DNA of 26,873 bases, from contig CAKVOF010000016.1 of the NCBI GenBank assembly GCA_934778125.1, positions 1 through 26,873 on the forward strand. The letters are read 5' to 3'. The first letter of the stretch is position 1, and every line of letters starts with the position of its first letter. Under the pieces are notes generated by a model, which saw nothing but the letters and a program-made list of their open reading frames with translations, did no database searches and was not told the origin of the DNA. Source of the DNA: an uncultured Clostridia bacterium (GTDB lineage Bacteria; Bacillota; Clostridia; Christensenellales; UBA1242). The translations under genes and the position numbers were made by a program. Of the stretch, positions 20,824 through 26,873 are shown one piece after another.

Positions 20824-22404
20824 ATGAGCGAAGAAAGTAAAAAAGAGCTTGATCAGAATAAAGATGAGCTAAGCAAAAAGAATCTTGATATTCAAGTTGA
20901 TGATGAATGGAGATTAACTCAAGAGAGTGCTCTTCAAGTAATCAAAAATGGTGGATTCGAAATGCAATCTCAGTTTTTAAATCATTTAAAAGATAAATTA
21001 AAAAATGAATATAACTCTCCAATAGTTGCAGATAGATTGGATAAATTTAATAGTTGTTTAGTTTATGATAATGAAAATAGTGGTGCGTTGGCTCTTTGTG
21101 ATCCAAATTCAAATAGTGTGATGTTGGGTTATTCATTGTTTAATGGGATTAGATTACACAAAAATAAAGATGGAAAATTTTGCTTAGTACCAATTGTTAA
21201 AACTGAGGAGTTTGGGGAATTTATTGATTCAATTAATCATGAACTTAACCATGCTGCGGCATTTGATGAAGAACCTATTTATAATAGGCATGGAAAGGAA
21301 ATAAGCAAAGATTATTTCTTTGGGATAAATAAAAGATATCAATATTGCCAAACGATGGAAGGTATTAATCAGGTTATAAGTTCTATGCAAACTGCATTTA
21401 ATACTGCATCATATTTTGAAGCGCAATTAGCAACGTTTGCACTGGTTAATTTGTTTGGATTTGATGAGTTGAAGAGAATAACAACTGAAGATCCTCAAAA
21501 AACTCATGAGATTTTAAATAAGTTCACTAATCATAAAGATTATCTTGGCAGGATGGAAACCTTGGTTTACATCTCCGACTATATAATGGAAAATATGATG
21601 AGCATTGAAGGTGATGAGAGTAAAAAAGAAGTATATGATGAGTATTTGAAGTATTATAAAGATACTCTTTCAGTAATTAATGGTTTCACACTTTTTGATA
21701 TAATTATTCCAAAAATGGCAGAAAAGAAAAGCGATATCGCTAAATATGATTATGTGAAAAGTTTCGTTAAACAAGAATATGTGTTTCAGGCACAACTTTT
21801 AAATTTGTATTATGATACCGTTTTAAGTGTTGGTAATGAAAATGGTGTTCAGTTTAGAGATAGAATATATTCAAGATATGAAAACCTAATTGATATGTTC
21901 TCGGATGCGTTTATAAATATTCCAGGGAATCCAACAGTTTTTCAAAGGCTTGGTTGCCATAGTGCACCTATTATACTTTCAAAAGAGATGAGCCGTGAGT
22001 TAATTGGAATTCAAACGTATAAATCTATGGAATTGGAAACTCAAAAAGCGTATGAAAGTTACGTTAAGGCGTTGTGTGAAAACTTAAATGGAAAAATGAA
22101 AATTGCAACAAAAATGATTAAATCAAAAAATAGAATGGCACTTGGAAGATTTGTGCCAGATGAAGAGGGAATGCAAAATATTTCATCTTTTGAATATATT
22201 GCAGAAAAAAACGGTTATTCAATTGATAATCTAAAATTTCATAGCAATGATTACACAACTTTTGACATTTCTAAAAAGCCGATTCTTTCAGATGAGGAAA
22301 TAAATAGGAACTTTTCATCGTTTAATAAATATTTTGCGGAGAGTTGGAAGATGTATGACGAGGGAACAAAATATGCTGATGATTTGGTGGATGAGCTATA
22401 TTAA
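20824..22404 (+). CDS. Cytosolic HExxH zinc-peptidase-like protein of unknown family
   Basis: 526 residues, with no signal peptide or membrane segment. The zinc-peptidase motif INHELNHAAAF (137-147) gives H139, E140 and H143. A downstream E179 in TMEGINQ could be the third ligand, as in gluzincin-like proteins where an xEG motif follows the HExxH helix. The first 30 residues are charged and probably disordered, and the C-terminal ~300 residues are helical without recognisable motifs. I cannot assign a family or substrate; a lineage-specific protease, or a protein that keeps only the fold, is possible. Single gene, GGGTGGAAG before the ATG, own promoter and terminator. Confidence 0.75.
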   Translation: MSEESKKELDQNKDELSKKNLDIQVDDEWRLTQESALQVIKNGGFEMQSQFLNHLKDKLKNEYNSPIVADRLDKFNSCLVYDNENSGALALCDPNSNSVMLGYSLFNGIRLHKNKDGKFCLVPIVKTEEFGEFIDSINHELNHAAAFDEEPIYNRHGKEISKDYFFGINKRYQYCQTMEGINQVISSMQTAFNTASYFEAQLATFALVNLFGFDELKRITTEDPQKTHEILNKFTNHKDYLGRMETLVYISDYIMENMMSIEGDESKKEVYDEYLKYYKDTLSVINGFTLFDIIIPKMAEKKSDIAKYDYVKSFVKQEYVFQAQLLNLYYDTVLSVGNENGVQFRDRIYSRYENLIDMFSDAFINIPGNPTVFQRLGCHSAPIILSKEMSRELIGIQTYKSMELETQKAYESYVKALCENLNGKMKIATKMIKSKNRMALGRFVPDEEGMQNISSFEYIAEKNGYSIDNLKFHSNDYTTFDISKKPILSDEEINRNFSSFNKYFAESWKMYDEGTKYADDLVDELY

Positions 22405-22478
22405 GAAAGGTTTGTTGGTTGCCTGCTATGGCAAAACTATAGTGCAATAATAAAACATTTAGATTTTTATATAACAAG

Positions 22479-22512
22479 AAAGTGAGAAGAATAAAACTTT
22501 TCACTTTTTTTG
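22479..22512 (+). terminator. Intrinsic terminator after the HExxH gene
   Basis: AAAGTGAGAAG (22479-22489) with CTTTTCACTTT (22497-22507; one mismatch) and a T run. Confidence 0.8.
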
Positions 22513-22513
22513 T

Positions 22514-22541
22514 TTGTTATTTTAATGGGTTGTGATAATAT
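22514..22541 (+). promoter_or_regulatory. Putative promoter of the MFS-like gene
   Basis: TTGTTA (22514-22519), 16 nt, TAATAT (22536-22541) with TGA before it. The leader would be only about 12 nt. Confidence 0.4.
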
Positions 22542-22559
22542 ATCTATAAGGATATTATA

Positions 22560-23936
22560 ATGCAGTTAAGATATTTAAATTTTCATAAGTTATTATCGAA
22601 TTTCGCGGGAAATTTAGTGGGTGCATTTGTGGCATTAATTGTTTATCAATACACCCATTCTTTTTCTATTCTTTTCTTATTTTTATGCTTTGAATATTCA
22701 ATAAAGATATGTTCTAATTTAATTTTGAAAAAATTATATTTTTCAAAACCGCAACTGATGCTTTTATATAGGATTATAACAATGGTGCTATATAATGTTT
22801 GCATTTTGTTTATTGATAAGAATATTTATTTGTTTTCAATTTTAACATATTTATTTAAAGGTGTGGATACTTCTATTGATGAAATGTCTAAAGAAATTAT
22901 TTACAATTATTCTTCATTAAACAAAGATAGCGGAAGCTTAGGATTCACAAGGTTGATTGAAAAAATAGGAATTGTGTGTGCAACACTTGTTGGTGGTTTT
23001 TTGCTTGACATAAACAAAACGATAGTTATTTGTATTGCACTTGGAATTTATTCGATATCGTTAATCCCGCTATTAATGTTCTATTTTAAGTCAAAAAATT
23101 CAATAGTTTTTAATAAAGATGCAATATCAAATGCTATGGAAACGCTCAATAACAATGAGGGAAAAAGTAAGGGATTCACATTAACAAAAGAATTTTTGTT
23201 CAGATATTTTATAGTTTATTTCCTTTTTGCCTTTATTGATGTTACCCCAATTATATTCAAGCTGTTTGTGTTTTCAACAGGCGGAAAATATGCTATAGTT
23301 GGAATTTATGCTGCTATTTATGAAATATCGTATGGCTTAGGCGGATTTATTTTTGGTAAAATTGATGAAAAGAAAGACACAACAAAGCTGGTAATCCTTG
23401 GAAGTATAGCATTAGGGCTTGTTAATATATTGCTTGTTGTGTTTAAAGTGCCCGTTATTTTGGGAGTATTGTTCTTCTTGATAGGAACTTTTATGCCAAT
23501 GCTTTCGATTTATGTTCTCCAACGATATTTAACAAAATCTAGAATAATAGGGGTTAGTAACATAGCTCTTTTGCAAAGAAATTGCTCGTGTGCTAGTGCA
23601 TATATTTTGCTTTACGGATTTGGGGCGATATTTAATATGTTGTTGCCGGTGTTTATATTAGTTTCTGTTGGGATGGAACTTTCTGCTTTCGCTATTCCAT
23701 ATAACGAAGAAAAAACGAGAAAAATTCTTGTTGATGTGTTGCAAAACAATGAGATAAGGGCGAGCGACTCCAGAAAAAAGAAACAACTTAAAGTGCAAAC
23801 TAATCCATTAAGTGAAGAAATAACCAAAAATGATGAAGAACAATCGTTAATAGAAGAAGTTGAAATAGTAAATAAAAATAAGGGAGAAAAAGATAATAAA
23901 AATCCTAAGATAACAAAAACAAAATTGAAAAGTTAA
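22560..23936 (+). CDS. MFS-like multi-pass transporter with charged C-terminal tail
   Basis: 458 residues with about 11-12 hydrophobic helices arranged as two groups of six around a cytosolic stretch near 185-215, the layout of the major facilitator superfamily. GSLGFTRLIEKIGIVCATLV (about 121-140) resembles the TM4-TM5 region of MFS permeases. The last ~70 residues are soluble and strongly charged. Substrate unknown; sequence conservation to well-known MFS groups looks low. Only a weak AAGGAT lies before the ATG, close to the predicted transcription start. Single gene with its own terminator. Confidence 0.72.
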   Translation: MQLRYLNFHKLLSNFAGNLVGAFVALIVYQYTHSFSILFLFLCFEYSIKICSNLILKKLYFSKPQLMLLYRIITMVLYNVCILFIDKNIYLFSILTYLFKGVDTSIDEMSKEIIYNYSSLNKDSGSLGFTRLIEKIGIVCATLVGGFLLDINKTIVICIALGIYSISLIPLLMFYFKSKNSIVFNKDAISNAMETLNNNEGKSKGFTLTKEFLFRYFIVYFLFAFIDVTPIIFKLFVFSTGGKYAIVGIYAAIYEISYGLGGFIFGKIDEKKDTTKLVILGSIALGLVNILLVVFKVPVILGVLFFLIGTFMPMLSIYVLQRYLTKSRIIGVSNIALLQRNCSCASAYILLYGFGAIFNMLLPVFILVSVGMELSAFAIPYNEEKTRKILVDVLQNNEIRASDSRKKKQLKVQTNPLSEEITKNDEEQSLIEEVEIVNKNKGEKDNKNPKITKTKLKS

Positions 23937-23949
23937 ATTACTAAAAAAT

Positions 23950-24000
23950 ATGCTTTAATGAAGTGAACTTTAGTTGGGTTGCTTCGTTAAAGTATTTTTT
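23950..24000 (+). terminator. Intrinsic terminator after the MFS-like gene
   Basis: Arm ATGCTTTAATGAAG (about 23950-23963) pairs with CTTCGTTAAAGTAT (23982-23995) with one mismatch and G-T pairs, then T6. Confidence 0.75.
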
Positions 24001-24111
24001 GTTTTAGTCGGCAAAGCATATATGAAGATATTAGCGTGGATTTTAGTTTGTGTTCGAATAGATAAATACACCTTTTAAAAGAAGATGGCATATATATTTT
24101 AAGGTGATTAT

Positions 24112-24729
24112 ATGAGAAATTTTAGATTTTTAAATAAAAAGAATTTTAACAACACATACACATATTCATTAGACACGAATGTATCAAAGGAAAATTGGGT
24201 TAATAATGGCAATTATTGTGTTTGTGTTAACAAACTAACAAACGATAAGTTATTGTTTGAAAATGGCGCAGTTTTGAACGAAAAATACTATCAAAAACAA
24301 GATGAAGGGGTTGATGGTGTGTTGAATATGAGCGTTAAGTTGGCAAGATTAGCGTATGAAAAAATGATTGAAATTATTGATGATTACTCGGCACTTGAAA
24401 ACTTAACAAATGATTTAATTATTAAAGAAACCATATTTAATTTGAAAAGCAACTTAAGTGTTTTAAGTTTAACGATGCAGGCGGTTTACACAGAACTTAG
24501 CGGTGAAAAATTTGATAAATACATAGAAAAACCAAGTGATATTCCAAATAGTTTTTGTTTTGGTATAAAATATATTTTGCAAAAGTTAGATGTTGTTTTG
24601 AAATATGTTGCAAAACTTGATAAATTAATTTTAGCGGAGGGGCTAAATAGGCAATTAATGGCAATTAAAGATGACTTATTTATGCAAGTGCAAGCATTAA
24701 TGCAAATGCAAATCAATTGTTTTTACTAA
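24112..24729 (+). CDS. Unrecognised 205-residue helical protein
   Basis: No family recognised. Residues 1-60 look like a small beta-rich part (aromatic and Asn-rich, with two Cys in YCVCVN). From about 70 on the chain is predicted helical by its heptad-like spacing of Leu/Ile/Val, perhaps a four-helix bundle. No signal peptide, membrane segment or metal motif. The last 15 residues are rich in Met and Gln (MQVQALMQMQINCFY). AAGGTGA precedes the ATG. It stands between the MFS-like gene and a convergent CYTH-like gene, so context gives no clue. A lineage-specific gene is the most that can be said. Confidence 0.7.
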   Translation: MRNFRFLNKKNFNNTYTYSLDTNVSKENWVNNGNYCVCVNKLTNDKLLFENGAVLNEKYYQKQDEGVDGVLNMSVKLARLAYEKMIEIIDDYSALENLTNDLIIKETIFNLKSNLSVLSLTMQAVYTELSGEKFDKYIEKPSDIPNSFCFGIKYILQKLDVVLKYVAKLDKLILAEGLNRQLMAIKDDLFMQVQALMQMQINCFY

Positions 24730-24819
24730 GCCAATCATAGTTTGAAACATAGAAACATGTATGTTTAGTGCAATATTGCGTATTTTATTAAACTGCCTAA
24801 GAATATAAATGTTGTTAAA

Positions 24820-24852
24820 AAAACAATGAGGAAGATGTTTCCACATTGTTTT
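24820..24852 (-). terminator. Intrinsic terminator between convergent genes
   Basis: AAAACAATG (24820-24828) with CATTGTTTT (24844-24852), extended by AGGAA/TTTCC with a bulge. The minus strand ends in a clean T run, so it mainly serves the CYTH-like gene. Confidence 0.8.
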
Positions 24853-24876
24853 ATTTTCTTCTGTTTAATTTTCACA

Positions 24877-25578
24877 TTATTTCATATTTAAAACATAATC
24901 TAACCCAATAAAAATATCACTATGGCGCGTTTCCACAATTGTTGGGTTTTCGATGATTAGTGCTTTCACGGTTGAAAGATACTCTTGAGCAGTATCTTTT
25001 CCACTTTTGCATATGATCTCCATAATATCCATTTTCTCTTTTTCGTGAGTGATTGGGCTAGTGTAGACAACGTTATCGAAAGAAATAAGCATTTTGAGCC
25101 CAGTGCTTTTTGAAAAATGGAAGCGCTCGCGTTTTTTATCAACAACCATAATGGGTTTTATTGTTCTAACAAGTTCGTGCATATCGGTTTGTAGTCCGTT
25201 TGTTATAAGTTCAGTTATGGCATCGGCAACAAAGTTTGTGTATCTCATTATAGAATCTTTTGCAGGAACAGTTAGAGTGTAGGTGTCTGGCATGTATTGA
25301 AGAAAACTAATTCTCTTTTTTTCACTATCATAACGAACAACAATTTCACTTGTTTTATTGCCTTTAACTAGGGTTTGGCAAATATTGATTCCAACTTGGT
25401 GAAAAAGGTAGTCGGGAGTGTCATAATAAATTTTATGATATTTATCCTTACCTAAGCTTTCTTTATTAAAATATTTTAGCACTTGGCTCTTTTGGGTTAC
25501 ATCAATTAACTCTTTTTTAATGTTACTAAGAATGTATTTGCCACCCAAATAACTTGTTAACTTACCCGTTTCTAGCAT
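24877..25578 (-). CDS. Divergent CYTH/triphosphate-tunnel-like protein
   Basis: 233 residues. The string HKIYYDTPDYLF (48-59), a following strand with basic residues (IVVRYD), FHFSK in the middle and a late acidic strand (KMDIMEIIC, about 185-193) have the order and spacing of CYTH/VTC-type tunnel proteins. Those proteins bind triphosphates or polyphosphate. The usual N-terminal ExExK is not seen, so metal binding and catalysis may be lost or altered. The ATG at 25578 has no Shine-Dalgarno sequence, and a near-consensus promoter ends 7 nt before it, so its mRNA is probably leaderless. Alternative: an unrelated beta-rich protein with a chance resemblance. Confidence 0.55.
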   Translation of the reverse strand: MLETGKLTSYLGGKYILSNIKKELIDVTQKSQVLKYFNKESLGKDKYHKIYYDTPDYLFHQVGINICQTLVKGNKTSEIVVRYDSEKKRISFLQYMPDTYTLTVPAKDSIMRYTNFVADAITELITNGLQTDMHELVRTIKPIMVVDKKRERFHFSKSTGLKMLISFDNVVYTSPITHEKEKMDIMEIICKSGKDTAQEYLSTVKALIIENPTIVETRHSDIFIGLDYVLNMK

Positions 25579-25585
25579 ACTTAAT

Positions 25586-25614
25586 ATTATATATTATTAA
25601 AGATTTATTGGCAA
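25586..25614 (-). promoter_or_regulatory. Near-consensus promoter giving a leaderless mRNA
   Basis: Minus strand TTGCCA (25614-25609), 17 nt, a perfect TATAAT (25591-25586), then 7 nt to the ATG at 25578. Transcription should begin at or next to the start codon. Confidence 0.7.
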
Positions 25615-25737
25615 ACTTTTTTTATTCCTTTTATTGAAACACTTATTCATTTTTAAAAAATAAGTCGATTAAAACTGAAAATAGTTCAATTAATTTATTT
25701 TGAATTAAATTTATTGAAAGTTCTTTTAAAAAAACTA

Positions 25738-25766
25738 TTGGATTTTATCTGTTTATATTATATACT
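25738..25766 (+). promoter_or_regulatory. Promoter of the lipoprotein gene
   Basis: TTGGAT (25738-25743), 17 nt, TATACT (25761-25766). It lies inside the longer frame that opens at 25714, which argues for the start at 25789. Confidence 0.6.
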
Positions 25767-25788
25767 ATTATTAGTAATAGGTGAAATT

Positions 25789-26778
25789 ATGAGATTTAAA
25801 AAATTTGTTTTGTGCTTGATATTATGTTTTAGTTGCGTTGTGCTTTCAAGCTGTGCATCTATTCAATTCACACGTGAAGTTGTTAATGGGCAAATTCGCG
25901 ATGCTTTTTGTGTGGAGTTAGATAAATCAAAACTATCAAATGAAGATTATCAAAAATTATCTAACGAGTTGGATAAAGATTTTAAAGCATATAGAAGTGC
26001 TGTTAATTCTTGGATTACAAATAATTTTGAACCCGATGGCAAAACAATATCATATGAACTTAGTGCAAATATTAGAAAATCAATAGTTCCAAGGTACTCT
26101 GGTGAAACTGAAGGAAAGTTCTATTTTGAAATATATTTTGCTTCTTATGGCTATTTCTATTTGTTTTATGGGCAAACTGGAATAGAGGGAGTGAATGAAA
26201 ATCAAGCCTTTGAAACTGTTTTGAAAGATATTGGGCCATTTTTAACTGAAACAAAATCATTATCTAAAGAAAATATCTCTGCATTTTCATATAAATATGG
26301 CAGATTTGCTAGTGAATCTATATATAATTTTGTGGTAAATCAAAAAGTAATATCGGTGTTGCCTAGCGGTGAAATTGTTGAAAATGAGCAAACATATTTA
26401 GATAAATATTTAAATCTGCTTGGAAATAGTGAAAAATACAATAAAGATAACATTTTAGAAAATGTTCAATTAAAAGAAGTGTTTGGCACTGATGAAAAAA
26501 AAATATTTAGCAATGCAAATGATGGAAGAGAAAGAAGCACCGATGGAATATATTATCATTATTGGGATTTAAATAAAATGGTTGCTGATGGAAAGTCGAA
26601 TGTTGAAATTTTTTTCAAAGCTCCAAGGAGTTCTGCGTGGTACATTTTGGGATTAGGTGTTTCGATTGTGGTTGTGGCTTTAGTTTATTTGCTTTCAAGA
26701 ACTCAAGTGCTAAAAGAAATTGACAAAGCCTTAACTTTGGATTATTTTGATGATAATGATGAGGATAGCGAGAATTAA
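25789..26778 (+). CDS. Lipoprotein with C-terminal membrane helix
   Basis: With the ATG at 25789 (AGGTGA at 25779-25784) the 329-residue protein starts with a textbook lipoprotein signal: MRFKK, a hydrophobic core and lipobox LSSC with C22. The mature part (about 23-280) is extracytoplasmic. A second hydrophobic helix at about 285-302 is followed by a short acidic tail (ending DDNDEDSEN) that would be cytosolic, so the protein is held at both ends. The ectodomain shows no motif I know; it has aromatic-rich strands (about 115-135). The next gene starts 1 nt after the stop and also looks like a membrane protein, so the two may form a complex. Confidence 0.8.
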   Translation: MRFKKFVLCLILCFSCVVLSSCASIQFTREVVNGQIRDAFCVELDKSKLSNEDYQKLSNELDKDFKAYRSAVNSWITNNFEPDGKTISYELSANIRKSIVPRYSGETEGKFYFEIYFASYGYFYLFYGQTGIEGVNENQAFETVLKDIGPFLTETKSLSKENISAFSYKYGRFASESIYNFVVNQKVISVLPSGEIVENEQTYLDKYLNLLGNSEKYNKDNILENVQLKEVFGTDEKKIFSNANDGRERSTDGIYYHYWDLNKMVADGKSNVEIFFKAPRSSAWYILGLGVSIVVVALVYLLSRTQVLKEIDKALTLDYFDDNDEDSEN

Positions 26779-26779
26779 T

Positions 26780-26873
26780 ATGGCTGATACATATATTTTT
26801 GATAAGCGAATTGTAAAGAAAAAGTTAATTAAGTTTTTAATTGAACTTGTGATTATATTCCCAATCTTAATTG
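26780..26873 (+). CDS. Membrane-associated protein, 5' end only
   Basis: ATG at 26780, 1 nt after the lipoprotein stop, and open to the window edge: MADTYIFDKRIVKKKLIKFL and then a hydrophobic run. A basic stretch before a hydrophobic segment suggests a membrane helix beginning near residue 20. Probably cotranslated with the upstream lipoprotein gene. Too short to name. Confidence 0.65.
   Translation, partial: MADTYIFDKRIVKKKLIKFLIELVIIFPILI

Noticed and set aside
25714..25788. Upstream start for the lipoprotein
   Set aside because: It would bury the lipoprotein signal behind a second hydrophobic stretch, and the region holds a good promoter.

Overview
The window looks like a chromosomal segment of an AT-rich, low-GC Gram-positive endospore former, most likely an uncultured gut-type member of the Clostridia. 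This rests on three things: dipicolinate synthase genes (spore-specific), strong AG-rich ribosome binding sites with clostridial-style promoters, and the family-level look of the proteins. I cannot name a species. No plasmid or phage backbone is visible.

Layout. 1-1.95 kb: a truncated small membrane protein (minus) and a zinc-ribbon protein with a coiled coil, a Gln/Asn-rich linker and three membrane helices. 1.95-5.3 kb: a P-loop ATPase of the PRK06851 type, divergent from the operon dpaA-dpaB-dapA, which links the lysine branch to the spore solute dipicolinate. 5.3-8.6 kb: a cation diffusion facilitator, the house-cleaning nucleotide pyrophosphatase rdgB, and serS of an archaeal-like subtype. 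8.6-9.6 kb: a non-coding stretch with five tandem ~142-145 bp structured units. Unit 3 is split by a ~288 bp insertion that itself folds extensively. 9.8-12.4 kb: a two-gene operon of an intact metallophosphoesterase and a co-linear relative that has lost all its metal ligands. 12.6-16.2 kb: adhE followed by an APH-like kinase. 16.2-18.2 kb: a palindromic AATGATAT element, tRNA-Thr(CGT) with its terminator, then rplM-rpsI. 18.3-20.6 kb: a small membrane protein, a putative manganese/heavy-metal exporter and queH. 20.8-26.9 kb: lineage-specific genes: an HExxH protein, an MFS-like transporter, a helical orphan, a CYTH-like protein with an apparently leaderless promoter, and a lipoprotein with a C-terminal membrane anchor that overlaps into a truncated membrane protein.

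The strongest candidates for something undescribed lie side by side at 8.6-12.4 kb. First, the tandem RNA-like array: its stems differ between unit types by five fully compensated base-pair changes, and the B-type units end in intrinsic terminators. Second, the insertion, which can form a four-way junction and has two hairpins with perfectly complementary loops (a possible kissing pair). Third, the active/inactive phosphoesterase pair. A functional link between the RNA array and the enzyme pair is speculation from adjacency only. Other items are the divergent sporulation-type promoters at dpaA and the leaderless gene at 25.6 kb. All calls come from reading the sequence, with no database search.
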